A stretch of DNA of 62,741 bases. Source: Cycloclasticus sp. symbiont of Poecilosclerida sp. M. GTDB lineage: Bacteria > Pseudomonadota > Gammaproteobacteria > Methylococcales > Cycloclasticaceae. A program made the position numbers and the translations under genes. The stretch lies in NCBI GenBank assembly GCA_002101225.1, contig LWTN01000241.1:1-62741 (forward strand), in the 5' to 3' direction. Positions within the stretch are counted from its first letter, which is position 1. Each line of letters begins with the position of its first letter. The notes beneath the pieces were generated by a model that was not told the origin of the DNA, did not search any database, and saw nothing but the letters and a program-made list of their open reading frames with translations. This document shows, one piece after another, positions 28,341 through 38,136 of this stretch.

Positions 28341-29161
28341 TGAGTACGTTAGTTCAAAGGGTGCTTACCGCGCTTATTCTTATACCAATTGTCGTTTGGT
28401 TAGTGATGTATGCGCCAGATAAGGTTTTTGTAGCTACCTTGTGCGTTATTTTCTTTGTGGTGGGTCACGAGTGGGCAGCACTATCTGGCCTTTCGCAGTT
28501 TTGGCAGAAGCTTGCGTATGCAGTAGTGATTTCGAGTTTACTTCTGGCGTCACTTTTTTTGGATAGTGAAATTGTTGATAATCTGATTATATTGATGTTT
28601 TTGTTTTGGAGTATTGCAGTGGTTCTGCTTATATTTGCACCTAGGTTTTTGCTTAACCTTGGTAGCAGCCGTTTTGTGATGATGGTACTGGGCATTTTTG
28701 TCTTGCAAGTAACATGGCTGGCTTTATATAAGTTGCGAGTTCAAACAGACAATGGGCATGCATTATTAATGTATTTATTATTGCTTATTTGGATTGCTGA
28801 TAGCGTGGCCTATTTTGCTGGACGTGCTTTTGGAAAACATAAACTAGCGCCCGTTGTTAGTCCAGGGAAGTCTATTGAAGGTATGGTTGGTGGGTTAGTT
28901 GCGTGTGGTGTCTTTTCCTTTTTTGTGGCTGATATGGTGGGTTACTCAGCTTCTTTTTTATTCTTGTTATTATCGGTTACAGTGGTTTTTGTTTCTGTTT
29001 ACGGGGATTTGTTTGAGAGTTTGTTGAAGCGTCGTGCAAAGGTTAAAGACAGTGGCTCAATTTTGCCGGGTCATGGAGGTGTGCTTGACCGCATTGATAG
29101 TTTAACCGCAGCTAGCCCCTTTTTTGTCGCGTGTTTGTCATTATTTAACCACCTGTTATGA
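28340..29161 (+). CDS. cdsA: Phosphatidate cytidylyltransferase (CDP-diglyceride synthase)
   Basis: The 273-residue polytopic inner-membrane enzyme makes CDP-diacylglycerol from phosphatidic acid and CTP, the branch point for all phospholipids. At least seven hydrophobic segments are seen. The C-terminal CDP-alcohol signature is VYGDLFESLLKRRAKVKDSG followed by LPGHGGVLDRIDSL. The start is the ATG at 28340, overlapping the uppS stop; a TTG one codon earlier is less likely. It overlaps dxr by four bases. Confidence 0.97.
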   Translation: MSTLVQRVLTALILIPIVVWLVMYAPDKVFVATLCVIFFVVGHEWAALSGLSQFWQKLAYAVVISSLLLASLFLDSEIVDNLIILMFLFWSIAVVLLIFAPRFLLNLGSSRFVMMVLGIFVLQVTWLALYKLRVQTDNGHALLMYLLLLIWIADSVAYFAGRAFGKHKLAPVVSPGKSIEGMVGGLVACGVFSFFVADMVGYSASFLFLLLSVTVVFVSVYGDLFESLLKRRAKVKDSGSILPGHGGVLDRIDSLTAASPFFVACLSLFNHLL

Positions 29162-30336
29162 AGTTGGTCAGTATATTAGGCTCAACCGGCTCAATTGGTA
29201 TGAGTACCTTAGACGTTATTAGGCTCAATAAGGACAAATACCGAGTGGTTGCTCTGACGGCGCATTCTAATGTGGATAAGTTAGTTCAACAGTGCATAGA
29301 GTTCCAGCCTAATTTCGCTGTTATTGGGAGTTCGGAGTTAGCAAAAGAATTAGCGTCTAGGCTTAAATCTTCGCCCGATTCGGCAACGCAAGTTTTGTTC
29401 GGCGTGTCCTCCTTAGAGGAAGTTGCGCAGCTTTCTGATGTTAATATGGTCGTTGCTGCTATTGTGGGTGCTGCAGGCTTGTTATCGACATTGGCTGCGG
29501 CAAAATCAGGCAAACAAATTTTGTTAGCGAACAAAGAAGCGCTCGTGATTTCGGGTGAACTGTTAATGAATGTTGCAAGGGATAGTGGAGCGGATATTTT
29601 GCCACTTGATAGCGAACATAATGCGCTTTTCCAGTGCATGCCCGCTGGTTATCAAACCGGCCTGCCTGCAAAAGGAGTTAGGAAAATAATGCTAACTGCA
29701 TCTGGCGGCCCATTTCTTAATTTCGACGCAAGTGAGTTGAAAAAAGTGACGCCTGAACAGGCTTGTAGACACCCTAATTGGTCGATGGGTAAGAAGATAT
29801 CGGTCGACTCAGCAACCATGATGAATAAAGGTTTGGAAGTTATAGAGGCAAGTTATTTGTTTGATTTTCCAGCGGATAATATTGAGGTGCTTATTCATCC
29901 GCAAAGTATTATCCATTCGATGGTGGACTACGTTGACGGCTCTGTGCTGGCACAGCTTGGTAATCCGGATATGCGCACATCTATTGCGCACGCGTTAGCT
30001 TGGCCTGAAAGAATTGAGAGCGGCGTAGCACCTCTAGATTTGTTAAAGGATAACGTGTTAAATTTTTCTGCACCCAGTTATGAACGTTTTCCTTGTTTAA
30101 AGCTCGCTTTTGATGCGCTCAACACTCAAGGGACGGCGCCCGCAATTTTAAATGCTGCAAACGAGGTCGCCATTGACTTGTTTTTGCATAGGAAGATTGC
30201 ATTTACGGACATTTCAAGTTTGGTTGCAAAGGTGCTAAATAAAATGAATGTAGTGTCTGCAGGCAGCATTGAAGCGGTTCTTAGTGTTGATAAAGAGGCG
30301 AGAGCGGTTGCATTTGAGCTTTCAGAGGGCGTTTAA
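29158..30336 (+). CDS. dxr: 1-deoxy-D-xylulose 5-phosphate reductoisomerase
   Basis: The 392-residue NADPH enzyme converts DXP to MEP, the committed step of the MEP isoprenoid pathway. The cofactor motif is SILGSTGSIGMSTLDVI. The metal and substrate region reads LLANKEALVISGELLM, LPLDSEHNALFQCM and ASGGPF, then WSMGKKISVDSATMMNKGLE and EVLIHPQSIIHSMVDYVDGS. The length is normal (about 398). It overlaps cdsA (ATGA) and rseP (TAATG), so these genes are read as one transcript with coupled translation. Confidence 0.98.
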   Translation: MKLVSILGSTGSIGMSTLDVIRLNKDKYRVVALTAHSNVDKLVQQCIEFQPNFAVIGSSELAKELASRLKSSPDSATQVLFGVSSLEEVAQLSDVNMVVAAIVGAAGLLSTLAAAKSGKQILLANKEALVISGELLMNVARDSGADILPLDSEHNALFQCMPAGYQTGLPAKGVRKIMLTASGGPFLNFDASELKKVTPEQACRHPNWSMGKKISVDSATMMNKGLEVIEASYLFDFPADNIEVLIHPQSIIHSMVDYVDGSVLAQLGNPDMRTSIAHALAWPERIESGVAPLDLLKDNVLNFSAPSYERFPCLKLAFDALNTQGTAPAILNAANEVAIDLFLHRKIAFTDISSLVAKVLNKMNVVSAGSIEAVLSVDKEARAVAFELSEGV

Positions 30337-31694
30337 TGACTATTCTCATCTCGATTCTTTCTTTTATTGTAGCATTAGGCGTCTTGGTAACCGTGCACGA
30401 GTTCGGTCATTTTTGGGTGGCGCGACGGTGCGGCGTTAAGGTATTAAGGTTTTCGGTTGGTTTTGGCAAACCGTTGTTCAGTTTTCATCGAAAAGATGAC
30501 CCGACGGAATATGTTATCGCTGGGATACCACTCGGCGGTTATGTGAAAATGTTGGATGAGCGTGAGGGCAATGTCGCAGAGGACGAAAAACACCTAGCCT
30601 TTAACTTAAAGCCCTTGTTGTACCGAATTGCCATTGTGTTAGCAGGGCCTGCGTTTAACTTAATGTTCGCTTTATTTGCCTTTTGGGTGATATTAGTGGT
30701 TGGTGAGCAAGGCCTTAAACCTATTGTAGGAGGCGTTGAAAAAGCTAGCGTAGCGTCTGTGGCTGGGTTTCAAAGTGGGGATGAAATTTTGACCGTTGCT
30801 GGCCGCCCTGCGAGCATTTGGCGTGTGGCTTCCGGCTTGATGATGACCGAAATATTGAACCATGGTTCTGCGGAGGTTTCTGTCTCAACGTTAGGTGGTG
30901 AAAGGAAGTCGCTATTGCTTGATTTAAAAGCATTAGGGGTACTTGAACCGAAAGAAATATCCAAACAGATTGGTTTAAAGCCCGAGTTACCAGTAATTAA
31001 GCCGGTTATTGGAGAAGTTGTTGAGGATGAGGCCGCTGATCAAGCAGGATTGCGTACAGGGGATTTAATTTTAACGGCGAATAAAAAAGATATTTCGACT
31101 TGGGCTGAGTGGGTCGAGATAACACGTGCAAATCCGAGTAAAAGAATTGAAGTGGGCGTGGAACGTACAGCTGGCTTTTTAACCGTGGACCTAGTGCCGA
31201 AAGAAATTGTAGAAAATGGAGAAAAAATTGGACGTATTGGTGTCTCGGCGCTTATCAATAAGCATGATGTAGAGCAATATTATACGGTGTATTCTCTTGG
31301 CCCGATTGACTCTCTAGTGGAGGCTGCAAGACTGACGTATTCCAATTCATGGCTAACACTCGTCATGATTGGCCGAATTATTGTAGGAACAGCATCTGTT
31401 GAGAATCTAAGTGGGCCCGTCACTTTGGCGCAATACGCGGGATTAACGGCGTCAATTGGTTTTATTTCATTTCTCAAATTCTTAGCCTTCGTCAGTATTA
31501 GTTTGGGCGTGCTTAACCTTTTACCTATTCCAATGTTAGACGGTGGCCATCTAGTTTTTTATTTTTATGAAGGGCTGTTTGGTAAAGCGATGCCAGAAAA
31601 TGCCCAAGCTGTATTTATGCGATTAGGCTTGTTTATTCTGCTGGGTGTTATGCTGCTGGCCTTTTTTATCGATTTGAGTCGTTTAAATGGATAA
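30336..31694 (+). CDS. rseP: Site-2 protease RseP
   Basis: The 452-residue inner-membrane zinc metalloprotease makes the second cut of anti-sigma-E RseA and clears signal-peptide remnants. The first membrane helix holds the zinc site TVHEFGHFWVARR. The third metal ligand is in LNLLPIPMLDGGHLVFYFYE. Two periplasmic PDZ domains lie between (GFQSGDEILTVAGRPA near 150 and AGLRTGDLILTANKKDI near 235). The length matches E. coli (450). bamA follows after 109 bases, which may hold its own promoter. Confidence 0.98.
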   Translation: MTILISILSFIVALGVLVTVHEFGHFWVARRCGVKVLRFSVGFGKPLFSFHRKDDPTEYVIAGIPLGGYVKMLDEREGNVAEDEKHLAFNLKPLLYRIAIVLAGPAFNLMFALFAFWVILVVGEQGLKPIVGGVEKASVASVAGFQSGDEILTVAGRPASIWRVASGLMMTEILNHGSAEVSVSTLGGERKSLLLDLKALGVLEPKEISKQIGLKPELPVIKPVIGEVVEDEAADQAGLRTGDLILTANKKDISTWAEWVEITRANPSKRIEVGVERTAGFLTVDLVPKEIVENGEKIGRIGVSALINKHDVEQYYTVYSLGPIDSLVEAARLTYSNSWLTLVMIGRIIVGTASVENLSGPVTLAQYAGLTASIGFISFLKFLAFVSISLGVLNLLPIPMLDGGHLVFYFYEGLFGKAMPENAQAVFMRLGLFILLGVMLLAFFIDLSRLNG

Positions 31695-31803
31695 AATGAG
31701 CAATAGAGATTGAGTACTAATGCTGATTTATCTATACTGGCGAGCCTGTTTTGGTAAAACCGTTTAATTTTGATGGACATTAAATTTTCGGTATAAAAAT
31801 ATT

Positions 31804-34092
31804 GTGATAAAAAAAATACGAACTCGAGTTAGTTTCCTTATTTTTTCATTAGCTTTGGTGGTATCAAATTCTGTCTATGCTATAGGAGCGTTTGTTGTTG
31901 AGGATGTTAAGATTAATGGGCTACAGCGAATTACAGCCGGCGCTGTATTTAATACGCTAACAGTTAAAGTAGGTGATAGCTTCGGTGACAGCGACTCCAG
32001 TGTCGTTATTCGTGAGTTATTTCAAATGGGTTTTTTCAGCGATGTGAGTGTTGATCAAGATGTAAATACGCTTATCATCAATGTAGAAGAGAGACCCGCC
32101 ATTACAACGATTGATTTAGAAGGCAATCAAGACATTGAATCGGAAAGCTTACTAACATCGCTAAAAGATGTAGGTGTGGCAGTTGGGCGTGTGTATAACC
32201 CGCTTATTTTAGATAAGGTCAAGCAAGAGATGGTGCAGCAGTACCACAACAACGGCAAATATGCTGCTACGGTTGAAACAACCGTGACGTCGCTAGAGCG
32301 TAATCGTGTTGCTATCCTAATAAAAGTTGAAGAAGGCTCAGCGGCAAGCATTAAGAAGATTAATATTGTTGGGAATAAATCGTTTAGTGACGACGATATT
32401 TTAGGTGAATTTGAACTAACTGGGCCGACGATTTTTGCTTTATATACCAATAGTGATCAATATTCTAAACAAAAGCTTTCTGCAGACATTGAACGTTTAA
32501 GTTCATTTTATCAAGATCGCGGTTTTATAAATTTTAAGGTTGAATCAACTCAGGTTTCTATTAGCCCTGATAAAAGCGATATTTTTGTCACAATTAACAT
32601 TAAAGAAGGCAAAGTGCATATCATTAACGAAGTGAAGCTTGCGGGCGAGTTAATTGTAGGCCCAGATAAATTAATACCCTTTGTCAGCGTGCAACCAGGA
32701 GATATATTCTCTAGGCGTAAAGCCACGCAAACGTCTGAAAATCTTTCTTCAATACTGGGGCACGAAGGCTATTCTTTTGCCAATGTAAATATGATCCCGG
32801 AAATTGACACGGAAAATGCAACGGTAAAGATTACTTTTTTTGTTGACCCCGGTAAACGTGTCTATGTCAGACGTGTTGTGATGGAAGGTAATACTAAAAC
32901 AAGAGATGAGGTTTTGAGACGCGAGGTAAGACAAATGGAAGCTGCCCCTATCTCTACATTGAATGTTGAACGCTCAAAGACGCGTATGATGCGTCTAGGC
33001 CATTTTGATGAAGTTGATGTGGAAACCCCAGCTGTTCCAGGCACTACAGACCAAGTTGACGTTAAATATACGGTTAAGGAAAAATCTTCGGGTAATATTG
33101 CAGCAGGCGCCGGATTTTCAGGATCTCAAGGTCTTGTGTTGAACGCAAGCATAAGTCAAAACAACTTTTTAGGAACAGGCAAGCGCGTATCGGCTACCTT
33201 CAATAATAGCTCGGTAAACACAGTTTATAGTTTTGCTTATACGAATCCTTATTATACGGTTGATGGTGTAAGTCGAGGCTTTAATGTTTCGTATCGTACA
33301 ACGGATGCTGAGGAAGCAAATGCAGCTAGTTTTACAACCGATACAATTGCAGGAGGTGTTTCATTTGGCATACCTATTAATGAAACTGACCGTATAGGCT
33401 TAGGACTTGGTGTTGAAAACACAGGTATTGATTTGGGTATAACTTCCGGGGAAATATATGATTTTGTAGAGAGTAATGGCGACTCATATACGAATTTTAA
33501 ACTTTCAGGAAGTTGGAGAACAGATAATAGAAACAGAGCTGTTTTCGCGGCAAGTGGAGGCACGAAAAGCTTATCAGGCACATTGACGCTCCCTGGTTCG
33601 AATCTGGAGTTTTTCAAAATCGCCTATAATCAAAAACAATATTTTCCTGTTAGTAGGCATACGACGCTATACCTTAATGCTGATGTTGCGTATGGAAGTG
33701 CTTATGGCGATACAACAACGTTACCATTTTTTGAGAATTACTATGCAGGTGGTAAGGGTTCAGTGCGTGGTTACTTAGATAACACGCTTGGGCCTAGAGA
33801 TCACTTGGATAATGTTTTAGGAGGTAGTGTGAAAGTGGTTGGTAATGCAGAGTTTATCTTCCCGGTACCTTTCGCGCCTGATAGCAAGACGGTTCGCTTA
33901 AGCACCTTTTTGGATGCGGGTAATGTTTATGACGACGATTTCGTCGCAGGAGAATTACGCTCTTCAGTGGGTGTATCAGCGACATGGTTGTCGCCATTCG
34001 GTGCTTTATCGGTTAGTTTAGCAGCTCCCTTAAACGCAGGTGATGACGATGAAACACAAGCTTTCCAATTCTCCTTCGGGTCAGGAATTTAA
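31804..34092 (+). CDS. bamA: Outer-membrane assembly factor BamA
   Basis: The 762-residue protein inserts beta-barrel proteins in the outer membrane. A GTG start opens a signal peptide (VSFLIFSLALVVSNSVYA) of about 27 residues. Five POTRA domains occupy about residues 28-420 (first FVVEDVKINGLQRITAGAVF, last VYVRRVVMEGNTKTRDEVLR). The C-terminal Omp85 barrel carries the lid-loop signature GGKGSVRGYLDNTLGPRD and ends with the C-terminal beta signal QAFQFSFGSGI. The length is slightly below E. coli (810). skp follows directly. Confidence 0.98.
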   Translation: MIKKIRTRVSFLIFSLALVVSNSVYAIGAFVVEDVKINGLQRITAGAVFNTLTVKVGDSFGDSDSSVVIRELFQMGFFSDVSVDQDVNTLIINVEERPAITTIDLEGNQDIESESLLTSLKDVGVAVGRVYNPLILDKVKQEMVQQYHNNGKYAATVETTVTSLERNRVAILIKVEEGSAASIKKINIVGNKSFSDDDILGEFELTGPTIFALYTNSDQYSKQKLSADIERLSSFYQDRGFINFKVESTQVSISPDKSDIFVTINIKEGKVHIINEVKLAGELIVGPDKLIPFVSVQPGDIFSRRKATQTSENLSSILGHEGYSFANVNMIPEIDTENATVKITFFVDPGKRVYVRRVVMEGNTKTRDEVLRREVRQMEAAPISTLNVERSKTRMMRLGHFDEVDVETPAVPGTTDQVDVKYTVKEKSSGNIAAGAGFSGSQGLVLNASISQNNFLGTGKRVSATFNNSSVNTVYSFAYTNPYYTVDGVSRGFNVSYRTTDAEEANAASFTTDTIAGGVSFGIPINETDRIGLGLGVENTGIDLGITSGEIYDFVESNGDSYTNFKLSGSWRTDNRNRAVFAASGGTKSLSGTLTLPGSNLEFFKIAYNQKQYFPVSRHTTLYLNADVAYGSAYGDTTTLPFFENYYAGGKGSVRGYLDNTLGPRDHLDNVLGGSVKVVGNAEFIFPVPFAPDSKTVRLSTFLDAGNVYDDDFVAGELRSSVGVSATWLSPFGALSVSLAAPLNAGDDDETQAFQFSFGSGI

Positions 34093-34120
34093 CATTTAAA
34101 AATTTATTTAGGAGAATACA

Positions 34121-34630
34121 TTGAATAAAACAATGAAGTTTTTTGGTTTGATTGCGTTATTGGTTCTTTCAATAGGGTTAGCGCAAGCAGCCCCTATAAA
34201 GATTGGTTTCGTAAATGCAGCACGAATCGTAGAAAAGTCACCACAAGCTGAAAAAGTGCGGCTTGCAATTGAAAAAGAGTTTTCACCACGCAGCAAAAGG
34301 CTTGTGGCAAGGCAAAAAAGTATTAAAGCGCTTGAAGAGACGTTAGTGCGTGACGCAAAGCTTAAAACTGAGGCGCAAAATCAAAAATTAGGTCGTGATT
34401 TAAGAGACAAGGCACGTGATTTAAAACGTAGTCATGATGAATTTCGTGAAGACCTTAATTTACGTAGAAATGCTGAGCTAAATAAACTACAAAAACTGGT
34501 TTTTGAGGCAATCAAAAATTTTGCAGAAGCAGAAAAGTACGATATTATTTTGCACGATGGAGTGATATATGCCAGCCAAGCTGTCGATATTACAGCTAAA
34601 ATTCAAAAACGTTTAGCTAAAGCAAAATAA
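34121..34630 (+). CDS. skp: Periplasmic chaperone Skp/OmpH
   Basis: The 169-residue protein is a trimeric jellyfish-shaped chaperone delivering unfolded outer-membrane proteins to BamA. It has a signal peptide with FFGLIALLVLSIGLAQAAP, a short beta part (IKIGFVNAARIVEKSPQAEK) and long coiled-coil arms rich in Lys/Arg/Glu. I use the TTG at 34121 because AGGAG stands at the proper distance; the ATG four codons later would be too far. It lies between bamA and lpxD as in other gammaproteobacteria. Confidence 0.95.
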   Translation: MNKTMKFFGLIALLVLSIGLAQAAPIKIGFVNAARIVEKSPQAEKVRLAIEKEFSPRSKRLVARQKSIKALEETLVRDAKLKTEAQNQKLGRDLRDKARDLKRSHDEFREDLNLRRNAELNKLQKLVFEAIKNFAEAEKYDIILHDGVIYASQAVDITAKIQKRLAKAK

Positions 34631-34658
34631 ACCAAATTAAGTAGTAGGCTTTTATTTT

Positions 34659-35678
34659 GTGAAAAAAACGCTGGGGCAGCTTGCAGATGAATTGGGCGCC
34701 AAATTAATAGGTGACAACAGTGCTGTTGTTGATGGCTGTGCAAGTTTAGATAAAGCTCGTAGTAACGAGCTTTCTTTTGTTTATCAAAGCAAATTTCTAT
34801 CTGACTTGAAAAAAACAAAAGCAGGCGTGGTTATATTGAAAGAAGAATTTCACATTCATTGCCCAGTCAATGCCCTAGTCGTGAAAGATCCCTATCTATC
34901 ATACGCGTGCGCAGCTTCATTACTAACTTTTGATGAATACGAGGGTGATTTTATACATCAATCAGCAGTTATTTCAGATCCTGAGCTAGTCTCTAAAAAC
35001 TGTAGAATTTCTGCTAATGTCTATTTAGGGAAAGGAGTCATATTAGGCGAGGGTTGTTTTATAGGCGCTGGCTGCGTTGTTGAAGATAATTCAGTGATTG
35101 GTGCAGGTGTGCGATTAAAGCCAAATGTGACTGTTTATGCAAATTCACAAATTGGAAATAATGTCATCCTACATGCAGGCTGTGTAATCGGTTCCGATGG
35201 GTTTGGTTATGCGCCTACAAAGAATAAAACATGGACAAAAATACCCCAAATTGGCCGCGTTGTAATCGATGATGATGTTGAGGTTGGTGCGAACTCAACA
35301 ATTGATTGTGGCGCATTAGGTGATACTTATATTCAAAAAGGTGTCAAGCTTGATAATCTTGTACATATTGCACACAATGTATCGATTGGTGAACATACGG
35401 CTATTGCAGCGTGTACTGGTATTGCGGGAAGCACTGTCATAGGAAAACATTGCACGATAGCAGGGGCGGTAGGCATTATAGGCCACTTAAATATTACAGA
35501 TGATGTGCATATAACGGCTAGAACGCTGGTGACACGTTCTATTAGTGAGTCAGGTGCATATTCATCGGGTACGCCCATGCAAAAAAATAAAGATTGGTTA
35601 AAAAACACGGCTCGTTTTAAGCAATTAGATAAAATAACAAAAACAATAATAGCTTTAAGAAAAGCTGGCAGGGACTGA
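34659..35678 (+). CDS. lpxD: UDP-3-O-(3-hydroxyacyl)glucosamine N-acyltransferase
   Basis: The 339-residue trimeric acyltransferase adds the second hydroxyacyl chain to the lipid A precursor. The N-terminal uridine-binding domain has DGCASLDKARSNELSFVYQS. It is followed by a left-handed beta helix of hexapeptide repeats with the catalytic-His region GCVIGSDGFGYAPTK and LDNLVHIAHNVSIGEHTAIA, then a C-terminal helix. The start is GTG. The length is normal. fabZ starts two bases later. Confidence 0.97.
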   Translation: MKKTLGQLADELGAKLIGDNSAVVDGCASLDKARSNELSFVYQSKFLSDLKKTKAGVVILKEEFHIHCPVNALVVKDPYLSYACAASLLTFDEYEGDFIHQSAVISDPELVSKNCRISANVYLGKGVILGEGCFIGAGCVVEDNSVIGAGVRLKPNVTVYANSQIGNNVILHAGCVIGSDGFGYAPTKNKTWTKIPQIGRVVIDDDVEVGANSTIDCGALGDTYIQKGVKLDNLVHIAHNVSIGEHTAIAACTGIAGSTVIGKHCTIAGAVGIIGHLNITDDVHITARTLVTRSISESGAYSSGTPMQKNKDWLKNTARFKQLDKITKTIIALRKAGRD

Positions 35679-35680
35679 GC

Positions 35681-36130
35681 ATGGACTTTGACGATGTAAG
35701 AAAAGTGATGGAATTTTTACCACACCGCTACCCATTTTTAATGGTTGACCGTGTTATTGAATTCGAAGCTAATAAACGGTTGCTTGCCGTTAAAAATATT
35801 TCCTATAATGAACCTCAATTCACAGGACATTTTCCGCATAACCCAATTATGCCGGGTGTGCTAATTATCGAGGCGCTGGCGCAAGCATGTGGCCTGTTAT
35901 CAATGAAAACGTTGACTGAACAGGGTGAGACTTTTGGCGAATACTATTTAGTAGGGGTCGATAACGCTCGTTTTAAACGCTCAGTTGTACCGGGTGATCA
36001 GTTAATGCTTGAAGTAATACATAAAAAAAATCGGCGTAATATTTGGTCATACTCAACACAAGCCACAGTTGATGGTGAGTTAGTTGTGAGTGCAGATATC
36101 ATGTGCGCTTCTAAGGAATCAACAAAATGA
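35681..36130 (+). CDS. fabZ: 3-hydroxyacyl-ACP dehydratase FabZ
   Basis: The 149-residue hot-dog-fold dehydratase of fatty acid elongation competes with LpxA/LpxD for hydroxyacyl-ACP. It carries LPHRYPFLMVDRVIEFE and the active-site stretch GHFPHNPIMPGVLIIEALAQ, with catalytic His and Glu, and ends with SADIMCASK. The length is typical. It overlaps lpxA by four bases (ATGA), keeping lipid A and phospholipid synthesis genes coupled. Confidence 0.98.
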   Translation: MDFDDVRKVMEFLPHRYPFLMVDRVIEFEANKRLLAVKNISYNEPQFTGHFPHNPIMPGVLIIEALAQACGLLSMKTLTEQGETFGEYYLVGVDNARFKRSVVPGDQLMLEVIHKKNRRNIWSYSTQATVDGELVVSADIMCASKESTK

Positions 36131-36897
36131 TACATGCTATGGCTATTATAGATTCATCTGCTGAAATCGCAGCTGATGTAAAAGTTGGCGCATACTCTGT
36201 AATTGGGGCCAATGTTTCAATTGATTCAGGCACACAGTTACGCTCACATGTCACGGTTAACGGTTCGACAAAGATAGGCAAAAATAATTTAATTTATCAG
36301 TTTGCTTGTGTAGGCGAGGATCCACAAGATAAGAAATATGCTGGAGAAACAACCTATCTGGAGATTGGTGATAATAATGTCATTCGTGAATTCGCGACCA
36401 TCCATAGAGGAACAACCCAGGACGAAAAATTAACAATAATTGGTAGTAATAATTTGTTAATGGCTTATTCTCATGTGGCTCACGATTGTATAATAGGGGA
36501 CGACGTTATTCTTGCAAATGCAGCGTCATTAGGAGGCCATGTGCACGTCGGCTCACACGTTATTTTAGGCGGCTTTTCAATTGTCCATCAATTTTGTCAT
36601 CTTGGCGAGCATAGTTTTTCTGCTATGGGCAGCGCTATTTCTATGGACCTTCCTCCCTATGTAACGGTTGGTGGACGTCCGACTAAGCCACATGGCATCA
36701 ATGCTATTGGGTTAGAACGTAGAGGTTTTTCTAAAGATACAATCCTTGATATAAAACGTGCGTATAAGGCGCTTTATAAATCTGGGTTAACGCTTAAAGA
36801 GGCGCAGAAGAAACTTCAGAAAATGGCTGAAAAAACACCTGAAATATCTTTAATGGTCGATTTTCTAGTGGCTTCCAGTCGCAGTATTATCCGCTAA
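36127..36897 (+). CDS. lpxA: UDP-N-acetylglucosamine acyltransferase
   Basis: The 256-residue enzyme does the first lipid A step, O-acylation of UDP-GlcNAc. Hexapeptide repeats run through about residue 190. The catalytic His is in LLMAYSHVAHDCIIGDDVIL, and the acyl-ruler/substrate region is GGFSIVHQFCHLGEHSFSAM followed by PPYVTVGGRPTKPHGINAIG. The C-terminal helical part is complete. It starts within the fabZ stop. The 72-base gap to lpxB contains a small hairpin (TTGCGT ... ACGCAA) of unknown role. Confidence 0.98.
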   Translation: MIHAMAIIDSSAEIAADVKVGAYSVIGANVSIDSGTQLRSHVTVNGSTKIGKNNLIYQFACVGEDPQDKKYAGETTYLEIGDNNVIREFATIHRGTTQDEKLTIIGSNNLLMAYSHVAHDCIIGDDVILANAASLGGHVHVGSHVILGGFSIVHQFCHLGEHSFSAMGSAISMDLPPYVTVGGRPTKPHGINAIGLERRGFSKDTILDIKRAYKALYKSGLTLKEAQKKLQKMAEKTPEISLMVDFLVASSRSIIR

Positions 36898-36969
36898 ATT
36901 CATTTGCGTTTGATACGCAATAGTTAATCTAGAGCCCTGTTGATGATTACTTGTTCATGAATAGATACG

Positions 36970-38136
36970 ATGCATAACCCCTTAAAAATAGTGATGGTTG
37001 CCGGTGAGCACTCTGGCGATATTTTGGGGGCAGGTTTATTAAAAGCAATTCAGATAAAACAGCCGAATGCAGAATTTATTGGAATCGGTGGCCCACGGAT
37101 GATTGAGCTTGGGTTTAGATCTTTATATACGATGGATAAACTGTCTGTCTTTGGGTTGTTCGAAGTTCTTAAACACTTGCCAGGGCTTTTAAAGATTAGA
37201 CGAGATTTAAGAAAAACTATAACCGACCTTCAGCCAGATGTTTTTATTGGCATTGATGCGCCTGATTTCAACTTAAAACTTGAGCGTGATCTCCATGCTT
37301 TAGGTATTAAAACGGTTCATTATGTTAGCCCTACAGTTTGGGCCTGGCGTCCAAAAAGAATTAAGAAATTACAAGGTACGCTCGATGCTCTTTTATGTAT
37401 TTTCCCATTTGAAGAAAATTACTTTAAAGATAAAAACGTGCCCGCGTTTTTTATAGGGCACCCCTTAGCTGATAAGCTGGCTGCTAAAGACTTGTTAACT
37501 GATAGCAAAGTAACATTGAATATTAAAGGTGACGACACAGTTTTAGCACTTATGCCAGGTAGTCGAACGAGTGAACTTAAGCACCATGCTTTGCTGTTTT
37601 TGCAGACGGCTGAGCTTTGTGCAAAAGAAATTCCTAATTTAAAAGTTCTGGTTCCAATGCCCGATGTTAGGCGTCAGGAGGAATTCAATGAAATTTATAA
37701 AGGTTCTGATATTCAGCTTAACTTATTAGTTAAAACGGCTCCTTCAGAACAGATAATATTCGCTAGTGATATGGTTTTAACTGCATCGGGCACAGCAACA
37801 CTGGAAGTAATGTTATTAAATAAGCCTATGGTCGTAGCTTATAAGTTATCTACATTAACAGCGTGGGTCATTTCTACGTTTTCTATGTTGAAGATTCCCT
37901 TTGTATCGATGCCAAATTTAATCGCAGGTAAAGAGGTCGTGCCAGAATTTTTACAAGAAAATGCAAAAGCTGATGTGCTAGCTAAGTCACTGTTGAACAT
38001 CCATACTAACCAGCATATTAAAGAGAATATGTTAGATGAATTCACAAAAATGAAAGGTTTGCTCAAACTAGGTGCTGATGAACAGGCAGCTAAAGTGGTT
38101 ATTAAAACAATTGATAGCTCACAGGTGATAAATTGA
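36970..38136 (+). CDS. lpxB: Lipid-A-disaccharide synthase
   Basis: The 388-residue peripheral membrane glycosyltransferase (GT19) condenses lipid X with UDP-diacylglucosamine. It has VMVAGEHSGDILGAGLLKAI at the start, FIGIDAPDFNLKLERDLHAL, YVSPTVWAWRPKRIKKL, LALMPGSRTSELKHHALLF and the donor-binding TASGTATLEVMLLNKPMVVA. The length is as usual. The stop overlaps the TTG start of rnhB. Confidence 0.98.
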   Translation: MHNPLKIVMVAGEHSGDILGAGLLKAIQIKQPNAEFIGIGGPRMIELGFRSLYTMDKLSVFGLFEVLKHLPGLLKIRRDLRKTITDLQPDVFIGIDAPDFNLKLERDLHALGIKTVHYVSPTVWAWRPKRIKKLQGTLDALLCIFPFEENYFKDKNVPAFFIGHPLADKLAAKDLLTDSKVTLNIKGDDTVLALMPGSRTSELKHHALLFLQTAELCAKEIPNLKVLVPMPDVRRQEEFNEIYKGSDIQLNLLVKTAPSEQIIFASDMVLTASGTATLEVMLLNKPMVVAYKLSTLTAWVISTFSMLKIPFVSMPNLIAGKEVVPEFLQENAKADVLAKSLLNIHTNQHIKENMLDEFTKMKGLLKLGADEQAAKVVIKTIDSSQVIN